This document shows positions 25,604 to 33,680 of a DNA stretch of 64,000 bases, piece after piece. The stretch covers positions 57,615 to 121,614 of the forward strand of contig NZ_JBGCCK010000022.1 in the NCBI RefSeq assembly GCF_041262525.1. Reading direction: 5' to 3'. Each line of letters opens with the position of its first letter. The stretch's first letter is position 1. The notes beneath the pieces were generated by a model that ran no database searches, had not been told where the DNA came from, and worked only from the letters and a program-made list of their open reading frames with translations. The stretch is from Streptacidiphilus sp041262525 (GTDB lineage Bacteria; Actinomycetota; Actinomycetes; Streptomycetales; Streptomycetaceae). The position numbers were made by a program, and so were the translations under genes.

Positions 25604-25976
25604 GGTCGGCCCTCCCCGTCCCGGTCGCAGGATCACGCTGCGATCACGGTGCGATCTCGGTACGAGGCGAGCAGAGATCCCTCATCCCTCATGGTGAGGC
25701 TAGGTGCAGGTTACGAAACGGTCAAGATAGCGACCGATCCTGACCGTTCGGCAACCACGCCCCCACGTCGGGCTGCGACTCAGCGGGCCTCGGTCGGCCG
25801 CGGCAGCACGGCACCGACGTTGGGCCGGGTGCTCCAGCACCAGCTGCGCCTCCGCCGCCGCCAGTGGGGAACACCGCGTGGACCCGCCCGCGGAGCGAAC
25901 CCGCTGCGGCCGTCCCCGGCTCGCGCGGTGGTCGCCGAAGCGGCAGCTGGGAGCCCGCTCAGCCGAAGTCGGCGTC
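25604..25976. promoter_or_regulatory. recX-rny intergenic region with an inverted repeat at 25717-25748
   Basis: This 373-bp stretch carries no supported gene. An inverted repeat AACGGTCA (25717-25724) / TGACCGTT (25741-25748) with a 16-bp centre is the clearest structure, and a smaller CCTCA/TGAGG pair lies at about 25680-25699. They could be a terminator for recX or an operator near the rny promoter. Confidence 0.45.
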
Positions 25977-26711
25977 CTAGAAGCTGCCGTCCTCGAAATC
26001 GTCGTCCTCGAAGCCGGCGTCGTCGGGCTCGTCCGCCGCCTCTGCGTCGAGCGCCGCGCGAACCACGCGGAGCGCGAGGCCCTCGGGGTAGCCGCGTCTG
26101 GCGAGCATGCCGGCCAGGCGGCGGATCCTGACCTGCCGGTCGAGATTCTGCGTCGAACGGAGCTTGCGCTCCACCAGGCGGTGGGCCGCGGCCTCCTCGT
26201 CGCCGGGATCCACCTCGGCGACGGCCTGTGCGACCAGCTCGCTGTCGACGCCCTTCGCACGCAGCTCGCCCGCGAGCGCGCGCCGCGCAAGACCCCGGTT
26301 GCGCTGACGCTGCTCGACCCAGCTGCGGGCGTACGCGGCGTCGTCGATGAGCCCAACCTCCTCGAGGCGGTCGAGCACGCCCTCCGCCACCTCGTCCGGG
26401 ATCTCCTTGCGGCGCAGGGCGTCCGCCAGCTGGCGCCGGGTGCGCGCGGAGCCGGTGAGCAGCCGCAGGCAGATGTCACGGGCCCGGGAGGCGGGATCGC
26501 TCGGCTCCTCGGCAGCCGCTCCGCGCGCAGGCGCAGGCGATCCGACCGAGGCAGAGCGCCTGGCGCTGCGCCTCGCCGCAGGAGCAGCGGAAGGCGCGAA
26601 ATCAACCTCGGGCTCAGGGGCGGCGGCAGTGGCGGAGACGGACTCCGTCCACGTGCCGCCGGCCCCGTTCGAGCTCCAGTCGCGGGGACCCCACCCGCTC
26701 TCGCTCGTCAT
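25977..26711 (-). CDS. recX: RecA regulator RecX
   Basis: A 244-aa RecX that limits RecA filament extension. The first 80 residues are an Ala/Ser/Arg-rich extension typical of Streptomyces RecX. The RecX repeats follow: RARDICLRLLTGSARTRRQL, then LIDDAAYARSWVEQRQ and LRAKGVDSELV. The C-terminus ends in an acidic run (DDAGFEDDDFEDGSF). It starts 5 bp after the recA stop, so it is co-transcribed with recA from the SOS promoter. Confidence 0.92.
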   Translation of the reverse strand: MTSESGWGPRDWSSNGAGGTWTESVSATAAAPEPEVDFAPSAAPAARRSARRSASVGSPAPARGAAAEEPSDPASRARDICLRLLTGSARTRRQLADALRRKEIPDEVAEGVLDRLEEVGLIDDAAYARSWVEQRQRNRGLARRALAGELRAKGVDSELVAQAVAEVDPGDEEAAAHRLVERKLRSTQNLDRQVRIRRLAGMLARRGYPEGLALRVVRAALDAEAADEPDDAGFEDDDFEDGSF

Positions 26712-26716
26712 CGGGC

Positions 26717-27886
26717 TCAGGCCTTGGCCTCCACCGGGACCGGAGCCGGCTCGGCGGCCTTGGCAGGCTCAGCAGCCTTGGCCGGCTCGGCCGCCTTGGC
26801 CTTCGAACCGCGCGCCGCCGGCGTCTTGGCCGCGGGGGCGGCCGGAGCGGCCTCGCCCACGGCGGGAGCGGCGCCCTCAGGAGTGTCCAGCTTGGGGCCG
26901 ACGCCCAGCTTCTCCTTGATCTTCTTCTCGATCTCGTCCGCGAGATCCGGGTTGTCCCGGAGGAAGTTGCGGGCGTTCTCCTTGCCCTGGCCCAGCTGGT
27001 CGCCCTCGTAGGTGTACCAGGCGCCGGACTTGCGGATGAAGCCGTGCTCGACGCCCATGTCGATCAGGCCGCCCTCGCGGCTGATGCCCTGGCCGTAGAT
27101 GATGTCGAACTCGGCCTGCTTGAACGGCGAGGCGACCTTGTTCTTGACGACCTTGACGCGGGTGCGGTTGCCGACCGCCTCCGTGCCGTCCTTCAGCGTC
27201 TCGATCCGGCGGATGTCGAGGCGGACCGAGGAGTAGAACTTCAGCGCGCGGCCACCCGTCGTCGTCTCCGGGGAGCCGAACATGACGCCGACCTTCTCAC
27301 GCAGCTGGTTGATGAAGATCGCGGTGCACTTGGTCTGGCTCAGCGCACCGGTGATCTTGCGCAGGGCCTGGCTCATCAGACGCGCCTGCAGACCGACGTG
27401 GGAGTCGCCCATCTCGCCCTCGATCTCGGCGCGCGGCACCAGGGCCGCGACCGAGTCGACCACGATCAGATCGACCGCGCCGGAGCGGATCAGCATGTCC
27501 ATGATCTCCAGCGCCTGCTCGCCGGTGTCCGGCTGCGAGACGAGGAGGGAGTCGGTGTCAACGCCGAGCTTCTTGGCGTAGTCGGGATCGAGCGCGTGCT
27601 CGGCGTCGATGAAGGCGACGACGCCGCCGAGCTTCTGCGCGCTGGCCACCGCATGCAGGGTGAGCGTGGTCTTACCGCTGGACTCGGGGCCGTAGACCTC
27701 GACCACGCGGCCACGCGGCAGCCCGCCGACGCCGAGAGCGATGTCAAGGGCGATCGAGCCGGTCGGGATCACCTCGATCGGCGCGCGCGCCTCGTCGCCG
27801 AGGCGCATCACGGAGCCCTTGCCGAATTGTCGCTCGATCTGCGCGAGGGCTGTTTCGAGTGCCCGCTCGCGGTCGTTCGCTGCCAT
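26717..27886 (-). CDS. recA: Recombinase RecA
   Basis: DNA strand-exchange ATPase and SOS co-protease, 389 aa. Walker A is GPESSGKTTL (Lys near 72), Walker B is LIVVDSVAAL, and NQLREKVGVMFGSPETT marks the L2/DNA-binding region. The C-terminal tail is longer than in E. coli and contains an Ala/Lys-rich repeat (KAAEPAKAAEPAKAAEP). ATG 27886 has AAGGTGG upstream; an open frame extends to 28063 but includes the LexA box and -10 region, so it is not coding. Directly followed by recX. Confidence 0.97.
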   Translation of the reverse strand: MAANDRERALETALAQIERQFGKGSVMRLGDEARAPIEVIPTGSIALDIALGVGGLPRGRVVEVYGPESSGKTTLTLHAVASAQKLGGVVAFIDAEHALDPDYAKKLGVDTDSLLVSQPDTGEQALEIMDMLIRSGAVDLIVVDSVAALVPRAEIEGEMGDSHVGLQARLMSQALRKITGALSQTKCTAIFINQLREKVGVMFGSPETTTGGRALKFYSSVRLDIRRIETLKDGTEAVGNRTRVKVVKNKVASPFKQAEFDIIYGQGISREGGLIDMGVEHGFIRKSGAWYTYEGDQLGQGKENARNFLRDNPDLADEIEKKIKEKLGVGPKLDTPEGAAPAVGEAAPAAPAAKTPAARGSKAKAAEPAKAAEPAKAAEPAPVPVEAKA

Positions 27887-28004
27887 GGGTGCCACCTTGG
27901 GGGTCTGTGTCTGTGCTGAGCGCTTCATCACCGAAGACGCTAGCGCGCACCACTGACAAACGGCCCTCGTTGAGCACAAGCCTGTGGATAACGTGCCGGA
28001 ATCA

Positions 28005-28025
28005 AGTATAGGGAACGCGCGTTCG
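28005..28025 (-). promoter_or_regulatory. recA promoter with LexA (SOS) box
   Basis: On the minus strand CGAACGCGCGTTCC (28025-28012) matches the Gram-positive LexA box CGAAC-N4-GTTCG with one end mismatch. It abuts a -10 box TATACT (28010-28005) and so lies in the spacer where LexA would block RNA polymerase. The -35 region (around 28028-28033) is poor. The start codon is about 110 nt downstream. Confidence 0.85.
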
Positions 28026-28050
28026 ATTCTCGCGCATTCCGTGATTCCGC

Positions 28051-29100
28051 TCAGCCGGAGCACCCGGGCACGGAGGTGGGACTCCCGGCACAGTTGGTCG
28101 GATGGTTGCCGGTCACGGAGGCGCCCACGAGCGCTACCGTGCCCCCGTTGTTGAAGATGCCACCAGGGGCGACGGCGGCGCTGTTGCCGCTGACAGTGCC
28201 GCCCGTCAGGGTCAGGGTGCCGCCGTTGGCGATGCCGCCGGCCACGGAGGTGGTTGCGGTGTTGCCGCTGACGGTGCTGGCCAGCAGCGTCATGGTGCCG
28301 TGGTTGCTGATGCCGGCACTGACCGCGGCCGCGTTGCCCTTGACCAGCGCGGATTGCAGCGTCGCGGGGGCGGTGCCGGCGTTGAGGATGCCGCCGCCCG
28401 CACTGGCGGCGGTGTTGCCGCTGACGTCGCCGGCCAGCATCGTCAGTCTGCCGTTCGCTCCGATGAAGACGCCGCCACCGCTGTCGCCGGTGTTGCTTCC
28501 GACAGAGCTGGACTGCAGGGTCAGGGCGCTGCCGCTGAAGATACCGCCGCCGGAACCGGCGGCCGTGTTGTGCTGGACGCTGCTCGACCGCAGCGTCAGA
28601 GTGCCGCCTTTGAAGGAGGCGATTCCGCCGCCCACGCCGCCTGCGGTGTTGCCCGTCACCGTGCTCGACTGGAGCGTCACCGAACCCGCATTGATGCTCT
28701 GGATGCCGCCGCCGTCGCCAGGGGTGTTCCCGCCTCTGATTGTGGCGCCGTTGAGGGTGAGCTTGCCGCCGTCGACCCCGATGATGAAGAACTGCGGAGT
28801 GCCGGCCGCCGAGGAGCGCTCGATGGTGTCACCCGGAGCATTGACGGTGATGGCGGCCGTGACGGCCGGCAGCCCGGCGTCCGAGGAGTTGAACGGGCGG
28901 GTGAGCGTGTAGGTGCAGCCCGGGGCCAGGTTCAGGGTGCCTCCGCCCGAACTGTCGGCGGCACTGATCGCGGCGATCAGCGCGCTCACGCTGCAAGGAA
29001 CGAACGTGGCAGCGCGGGCGGCGGTCGCCGGCAGCGCCGCCAGGCCCAGACCGAGGACGACGCCCGCCGCGAGGCGCCGGGGAGTCTGCAGATTCCGCAT
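28051..29100 (-). CDS. Secreted right-handed beta-helix repeat protein
   Basis: A 349-aa exported protein. A signal peptide (about 1-30) has RRLAAGVVLGLGLAALPATAARA. The mature part opens with SVSALIAAISAADSSGGGT, the usual start of parallel beta-helix proteins, then contains many short repeats of the type SSTVTGNTAGGVGGGI (G-rich turns with S/T ladders), and ends in a Cys-containing NCAGSP...CSG. The ATG at 29100 has AGGAGC 6 nt upstream. Its 3' end reaches to within 26 bp of the recA LexA box. The function is unknown; relatives include adhesins and polysaccharide lyases, but no catalytic site is visible. Confidence 0.8.
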   Translation of the reverse strand: MRNLQTPRRLAAGVVLGLGLAALPATAARAATFVPCSVSALIAAISAADSSGGGTLNLAPGCTYTLTRPFNSSDAGLPAVTAAITVNAPGDTIERSSAAGTPQFFIIGVDGGKLTLNGATIRGGNTPGDGGGIQSINAGSVTLQSSTVTGNTAGGVGGGIASFKGGTLTLRSSSVQHNTAAGSGGGIFSGSALTLQSSSVGSNTGDSGGGVFIGANGRLTMLAGDVSGNTAASAGGGILNAGTAPATLQSALVKGNAAAVSAGISNHGTMTLLASTVSGNTATTSVAGGIANGGTLTLTGGTVSGNSAAVAPGGIFNNGGTVALVGASVTGNHPTNCAGSPTSVPGCSG

Positions 29101-29226
29101 GGTGCTCCTAGGGAACTCACGGGCCGCCTGCGAGCCGAGCGGGATCAGAGCCCGTCAATTTCGGATATCACAGTCATATGAGCAGATCGCTCACTGTCCC
29201 CGCGCGGCTACACGTCCAGATGGACG

Positions 29227-29281
29227 ATGCGCTCAGCCGGCGCGTCAGCCGGTGCGCTCAGCCCATGCGCTCAGCCGCCGT
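29227..29281 (+). repeat. Short direct repeats of GCGCTCAGCC
   Basis: Four imperfect copies of a 12-14 bp unit with core GCGCTCAGCC stand in tandem in the 230-bp gap between the beta-helix gene and the DUF3046 gene. A GC-rich inverted stretch follows at about 29290-29320 and may terminate the DUF3046 transcript. No gene is supported in this gap. Confidence 0.55.
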
Positions 29282-29330
29282 CCTCGGCGGTGCGGCCCCG
29301 CCGGGGCCCGGCCCCCCGTTGCTACTCCTG

Positions 29331-29525
29331 CTACTGCCGGGACGTGGGCACGCCCATCGACGCGCAGACCACGCGCCACACGTCCTTGGCCTCCCACCCG
29401 GCGTCCAGGGCCTGGTTGACGGTGCGGCCACCGAGCTCGCTCATCACATGGTCGGCAGCGAAGCTCTCCGCGTAGGCCGCACCGAAGTGGGCGTTCATCC
29501 TCTTCCAGAACTCGGTCAGACGCAT
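29331..29525 (-). CDS. DUF3046 family small protein
   Basis: A 64-aa protein beginning MRLTEFWKRMNAHFGAAYAE and ending in VWRVVCASMGVPTSRQ. This is the DUF3046 family, conserved beside recA in actinobacteria; function unknown. ATG at 29525 was chosen because the family starts there. A CATAAT hexamer (29532-29537, complement) stands 6 nt upstream without a ribosome binding site, so leaderless translation is likely. Confidence 0.88.
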   Translation of the reverse strand: MRLTEFWKRMNAHFGAAYAESFAADHVMSELGGRTVNQALDAGWEAKDVWRVVCASMGVPTSRQ

Positions 29526-29568
29526 GCGCCAATTATGACTCCGGGCGCGACCCACCCTCGGCGGCTGC

Positions 29569-29825
29569 TCACCCCGGCTCGGGAGGGCGCAGCTCACGGA
29601 GCGTCAGGGCGGTCAGGGCGAGCGCGTAGCCGCGCGGCGAGGTGACGTCGACGCCGATCAGCTCGCTGGCCCTGGCCAGCCGGTTGTCCACGGTGTTCGG
29701 ATGCAGACCCAGCTCCCGCGCGGTGCCCCGGCGGTCCTGCTGGCGGGCCAGGTAGGCGCGGAGGGTGGCCAGCAGTTCAGGGCGTTCGGCGAGCGGGTCG
29801 AGCAGCGCGGCGAGCGCCCCGCTGC
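29569..29825 (-). pseudogene. Truncated PucR/CdaR-type regulator, C-terminal HTH fragment
   Basis: Read on the minus strand, this frame encodes about 85 residues ending in a stop at 29571-29569. It contains LLATLRAYLARQQDRRGTA, then LGLHPNTVDNRLARASELIG and YALALTALTLRELRP. This is the C-terminal helix-turn-helix of PucR/CdaR-family regulators, which are normally 350-550 aa. Upstream the same frame runs into azlD, which uses a different frame, and there is no start codon in a useful place. So it is a decayed 3' fragment left beside the azlCD genes, not a complete gene. Confidence 0.75.
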
Positions 29826-30137
29826 TCAGGTCAGGTCCCGCACGGCCGCCGTCACGAGGACCGCGACCAGGACGACCACGAGGAACGGCGCGCGGCGCCA
29901 GGCGGCGATCCCCGCGGCGGCGAGGCCCGCCGCACGGGCATCGACGGTGAGGCCGTGCGGAGCCTGGCCGAAGGTCTGCAGCGCCGTCAGCGCGGCCAGC
30001 AGCGCGATCGGCGCGAGCGCGGCGAAGCGCCGGACGACCGGGCGGTCCAGCAGGCCCGCAGGGACCGAGAGACCGAGCAGCTTGAAGGCGTAGCAGCCCA
30101 CCGCCGTCCCCAGGATGGCCAGCCAGGTCGTGCTCAT
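29826..30137 (-). CDS. azlD: AzlD-family branched-chain amino acid exporter subunit
   Basis: A 103-aa small membrane protein with about four hydrophobic segments (ILGTAVGCYAFKLLGLSVP, FAALAPIALLAALTALQTF, AAGLAAAGIAAW, FLVVVLVAVLVTAAV). The AzlD family partners AzlC in a two-part exporter of branched-chain or other amino acids. The ATG at 30137 overlaps the azlC stop (ATGA), showing coupled translation. A PucR fragment follows directly downstream. Confidence 0.88.
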   Translation of the reverse strand: MSTTWLAILGTAVGCYAFKLLGLSVPAGLLDRPVVRRFAALAPIALLAALTALQTFGQAPHGLTVDARAAGLAAAGIAAWRRAPFLVVVLVAVLVTAAVRDLT

Positions 30138-30943
30138 CGTGCGTGCTCCTCTGCCTTCTCGTTGTTCTCGTTCTTCTTCGTGCGCGTGCGCGTGCGCGCC
30201 GAGCGGGCGAAGGCCACCGCCGGGACGGCTGCCAGTGCGACGAGCACCGGCATGCCCGCAGGCAGGAAGGTCACCGCCACCAGCGCCAGCAGCGCCCCGA
30301 GCAGGGCGACCGCCCGCTCCTCGCCGCCCTCGCGCAGCCGCGGAGCCAGCAGGGCCAGGAAGACCGCCGGGCCGGCGACGTCCAGTCCGTAGCGCGAGGT
30401 GTCACCCAGCGCGTCGGCGCCGATCGCCCCCGCGAAGGTGGTCGCGTTCCAGACCGCGTAGAGGCAGACGCCCGTCACCGTGAAGCCGAGCCGCGCCGAG
30501 CGGCGGTCGGGCTGGACGAGCGCCACGGCGGCGGTCTCGTCGATCACCGCCTGCGCCGCGAACGGCCGTACCCAACGTGGCAGTTGCAGTCGCTCCCCGA
30601 GCCGCATGCCGTAGAAGCTGTTCCGCACGCCGAGAAAGAGCGCGCCCGCCACCGCGGCGAACGGTGCGGCACCTGCCGCCAACGAGCCGACCAGCGCGAA
30701 CTGCGAGGCCCCGGTGAAGACGAGCAGGCTCAGTGCGCAGATCTGCCACACCGTGAGGTGCGCGGCCGCGCCGGTGACCCCGAACGCGACGCCGGAGACG
30801 CCGACCGCGAGACCCACCGCGAGCGAGTCCCGCACCACGGCCCGGTCGGGCCGGCCGGGCCGGCCGGAGGCAGCAGCGACAGCGGCGCTGCGCGTTTCTT
30901 CGATGTCTTCGACGTCTTCTCGGCCGTGCTGCAGAGCGGTCAT
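30134..30943 (-). CDS. azlC: AzlC-family amino acid exporter large subunit
   Basis: A 269-aa membrane protein with seven to eight hydrophobic segments and the family pattern LAVGLAVGVSGVAFGVTGAA, LLVFTGASQFALVGS and FLGVRNSFYGMRLG. The N-terminal 35 residues are polar and acidic. The C-terminus is Arg/Lys/Glu-rich (RTRTRTKKNENNEKAEEHAR). ATG 30943 lies 4 bp after the AraC regulator stop, so regulator, azlC and azlD form one operon. It probably exports hydrophobic amino acids; the substrate is not visible. Confidence 0.88.
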   Translation of the reverse strand: MTALQHGREDVEDIEETRSAAVAAASGRPGRPDRAVVRDSLAVGLAVGVSGVAFGVTGAAAHLTVWQICALSLLVFTGASQFALVGSLAAGAAPFAAVAGALFLGVRNSFYGMRLGERLQLPRWVRPFAAQAVIDETAAVALVQPDRRSARLGFTVTGVCLYAVWNATTFAGAIGADALGDTSRYGLDVAGPAVFLALLAPRLREGGEERAVALLGALLALVAVTFLPAGMPVLVALAAVPAVAFARSARTRTRTKKNENNEKAEEHAR

Positions 30944-30947
30944 ACGC

Positions 30948-31799
30948 TCATCCTGCGGGTGATCGACCGATCGTTTCTTGTACGTTCTTGCGCACCCGAC
31001 GGTACGCACCGGGCGGCACGCCCATGATGCGCCTGAAGTGCCGGGTCAGGTGGGCCTGGTCGACGAAGCCCACGGCCACCGCCACGTCCGCCGGTGAGGC
31101 GCCGGTGTCCAGCATCGCGCGTGCCGTCCGCACGCGTTGCTGGGTGAGCCAGGCGTGCGGCGGCAGTCCGTACGTCTCCCGGAAGGCGCGGAGCAGCGGA
31201 AACGGGCGCGCGCCGACCGCGTCGGCCAGCTCCTCCAGCGTGGGCGGCTCCTCCAGCCGCGCCACCAGCAGGTCGCGCGCGGCCGTCGCGGCGCCGAGCA
31301 CGCCGCCGGCGGCGGAGCGGATCAGGCGCTGCGAGGAGTGCTGCCGCACCGCCCGCGCGAGCGCGAGCCGCAGGAAGGTGCTGGCCGCCAGCACCTGGTT
31401 CTGTTCGGCGGCCCGGTGGGTCTGCTGCACCAGCCGGGTCAGCTCGTCGTCGTGGACGACGGCCGTGCCGAAGCCCGGCGAGCCCGGTGCCGCGCCCAAC
31501 TCGGCGGCGACGGAGGCGAGCTGAGCCGAACTCGGATAGAGCACCTGGTAGCTCCAGCCGTCCGGCACCCCGGCGTGCCCGGTGTGCACGCGGTCCGGTT
31601 CGACGAGCGCGACGCTGCCTGCGGGGGCGACCTCCAGGCCGCCCCGGTAGTGGAAGGCCTCGACCCCGGCGGTGATGGAGGCGAGGACGTACCCGTCGTG
31701 CGTGTGCTTGCCGAAGGAGTGGCGGACGTAGTGGGCCCGCAGCAGATCGACGCCGGGCAGGGCCGGATGCTGCCAGTAGTGGGCACTCTCTTCGTTCAT
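30948..31799 (-). CDS. AraC-family regulator of the azlCD operon
   Basis: A 283-aa regulator. The N-terminal cupin-like AraC ligand-binding domain starts with LLRAHYVRHSFGKHTHDGYV; the C-terminal double HTH (about 185-275) contains PPTLEELADAVGARPFPLLR, then GLPPHAWLTQQRVRTARAML and VDQAHLTRHFRRIMGVPPGAYR. ATG at 31799 follows GGAAGAG closely. This type of AraC regulator commonly lies next to azlCD genes and probably activates them in response to an amino acid. Confidence 0.88.
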   Translation of the reverse strand: MNEESAHYWQHPALPGVDLLRAHYVRHSFGKHTHDGYVLASITAGVEAFHYRGGLEVAPAGSVALVEPDRVHTGHAGVPDGWSYQVLYPSSAQLASVAAELGAAPGSPGFGTAVVHDDELTRLVQQTHRAAEQNQVLAASTFLRLALARAVRQHSSQRLIRSAAGGVLGAATAARDLLVARLEEPPTLEELADAVGARPFPLLRAFRETYGLPPHAWLTQQRVRTARAMLDTGASPADVAVAVGFVDQAHLTRHFRRIMGVPPGAYRRVRKNVQETIGRSPAG

Positions 31800-31958
31800 G
31801 CTCTTCCACTCACGACGCGGCCTCCCTGCCTGCCAGTCTGGCACGCAGGAAGGCCGCCGCCGAGGCGTCGTCCACGATGCGGGAGCGGTCGGCGACCGGG
31901 CGGTGGGGCACCTCCTCGGATGCTCCACCGGTTCACCCGCCTGACCCGCCGCACCGGC

Positions 31959-33554
31959 TCAGGCCTCCGCGAGCGCGCTCTCGTGCAGGTCCTTACGGCT
32001 GAGCGTCAGGAAGGCGATCAGCGCGCCGAGACCGGCCACGCCGCCGCAGATCAGCAGCACGTCGCCGAGGCCGTGCACGAACGCCGAGCGGGCCGCCTCC
32101 GCCACGGTCTGCCGCATGGCCGCCGGAACGGTTCGCGCCAACTGGTCCCCGGCCCCTGCCGCGACGGCCTGCCTGGCGGTCTCGCTCGCGCCGGGCACGG
32201 ACGAGGCGAAGGCGTCGCCGACCCGGTGCTGGAAGAGCGCGCCGAAGCCCGCGATCCCGATGGCGATGCCGACCTGCTGGAAGGTCTCACCCATCCCCGC
32301 CGCCATCCCGGCGCGGGCGGGCTCGGCGACCCCGATGGAGATGGAGGCGCGCGGCGGGTTGAACATGCCCATCCCGGCTCCGGTCACGATCAGGCTCGGC
32401 AGCATCGCCGTCCAGCCGCTGTGCACGTCGACCAGCCGGACGAGCACCAGCCCGACCGCGATCAGTGTGAGCGACACCCCGACCAGGACCCGGGGCGGCA
32501 CCGCGACGGTCAGGCTGCCGGTCACCGCGGCGGCCACGAAGAGCATCAGCGTCAGCGGCAGGAAGCGCAGGCCGGCCTCCCAGGGCGAGGAGCCGATCAC
32601 GTTCTGCATGTAGGAGACCTCAAGGAAGATCGCGGACATGCCCGCGGCGTTGCCGAGGAACGTCGCCACCGAGATCCCGTTGAAGGTGCGGATCCGGAAG
32701 AGCGAGAGATCGAGCATGGCCGCCGCGCCCGCCCGCCGCTCGACCAGGACGAAGATCGCGAGCAGCACCACCCCGCCGGCGAAGAGGGAGAGGATCAGCG
32801 GGCTGGTCCAGCCCTCCGCCTCGCCCCGCAGGAAGCCGAGCACGAGCATGGAGAGCGCGACCGAGAAGAGCGTCAGGCCGACCCAGTCCACCCGGTGGGC
32901 GCCCGGCTCCCGGGACTCACGCATCCGGAGGACTCCGAGGACCATCGCGGCCACCCCGATCGGGACGTTGATCAGGAAGATCCACCGCCAGCCGACGCCG
33001 CTGGTCAGTCCTCCGCCGATCAGCGGACCGAAGGCGATCGCGAGACCCGAGACGCCGCCGAAGACGCCGAAGGCCTTCGCCCGGTCCTTGCCCCGGAACT
33101 CCTGGCCGATCAGCGCCGGCCCGACGGCGAAGAGCACGGCCCCGCCGACGCCCTGAAGCCCACGGGCGACGTTGAGCGCGACGATGTCGGGCGCCGCCCC
33201 GCAGGCCAGCGAAGCGGCGGTGAAGAGGCCGAATCCGGCGATGAAGACCCGCTTGCGGCCGAGCCGGTCGGCGAGCGAGCCACCGGTCAGCAGGAAGGCG
33301 GCGAGCGTCAGCGCGTAGGCGTCGAGGACCCACTGCAGGCCGGAGAAGTCGGCGTGCAGCGCGTTGCGCAGGTCCGGGAGTGCGACGTTCACGACGGTGA
33401 GGTCGAGCATCAGCATGAAGGTCGCGATCGAGACGATCGCGAGCGTCCAGCCGCGCCCTGGTGTTCGGGCGGCGGCACCGGGCGGTGGTGAGCCGGGCTG
33501 CGTTGAACCGGGAGCAGCGGACGCCTCGGCTGGTGTGTGGATGGAAGCGGACAT
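31959..33554 (-). CDS. MFS DHA2-family drug efflux transporter
   Basis: A 531-aa transporter with about 14 hydrophobic segments, typical of DHA2 (EmrB/QacA) exporters. Motifs include LDLTVVNVALPDLRNAL (motif D1), GGSLADRLGRKRVFIAG (motif A) and FGPLIGGGLTSGVGWRW (motif C). A Pro/Ala/Ser-rich N-terminus of about 35 residues precedes TM1. ATG at 33554 has GGGGGA 6 nt upstream. It is divergent from the TetR gene and its promoter overlaps two palindromic operators, so the TetR protein probably represses it. Confidence 0.93.
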   Translation of the reverse strand: MSASIHTPAEASAAPGSTQPGSPPPGAAARTPGRGWTLAIVSIATFMLMLDLTVVNVALPDLRNALHADFSGLQWVLDAYALTLAAFLLTGGSLADRLGRKRVFIAGFGLFTAASLACGAAPDIVALNVARGLQGVGGAVLFAVGPALIGQEFRGKDRAKAFGVFGGVSGLAIAFGPLIGGGLTSGVGWRWIFLINVPIGVAAMVLGVLRMRESREPGAHRVDWVGLTLFSVALSMLVLGFLRGEAEGWTSPLILSLFAGGVVLLAIFVLVERRAGAAAMLDLSLFRIRTFNGISVATFLGNAAGMSAIFLEVSYMQNVIGSSPWEAGLRFLPLTLMLFVAAAVTGSLTVAVPPRVLVGVSLTLIAVGLVLVRLVDVHSGWTAMLPSLIVTGAGMGMFNPPRASISIGVAEPARAGMAAGMGETFQQVGIAIGIAGFGALFQHRVGDAFASSVPGASETARQAVAAGAGDQLARTVPAAMRQTVAEAARSAFVHGLGDVLLICGGVAGLGALIAFLTLSRKDLHESALAEA

Positions 33555-33600
33555 GGGTGTCCCCCTGAGCAGAAGGGCATGACAGGACCAGGAAGAGAAC

Positions 33601-33673
33601 GCGAGCATTTGCTCGCATATCCCGCTTCTGAGATTACGAGTGATTGCTCGCATTCGTCAACGCGCCCTACCAT
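33601..33673. promoter_or_regulatory. Divergent promoters and two operators between MFS and TetR genes
   Basis: Minus-strand promoter: TTGACG (33660-33655), 18-nt spacer, TAATCT (33636-33631). Plus-strand promoter: TTGCTC (33644-33649), 18-nt spacer, TACCAT (33668-33673), 7 nt before the tetR GTG. Operator 1 GCGAGCATTTGCTCGC (33601-33616) is a perfect palindrome; operator 2 ACGAGTGATTGCTCGC (33636-33651) is imperfect. Operator 2 lies between the minus-strand boxes and over the plus-strand -35; operator 1 lies in the MFS 5' leader. One repressor could shut both promoters. Confidence 0.75.
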
Positions 33674-33680
33674 CGGCAGG

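Noticed and set aside
27887..28063. Upstream extension of the recA frame to 28063.
   Set aside because: It would translate the LexA box and the -10 region. The ATG at 27886 has a good binding site and matches RecA length.
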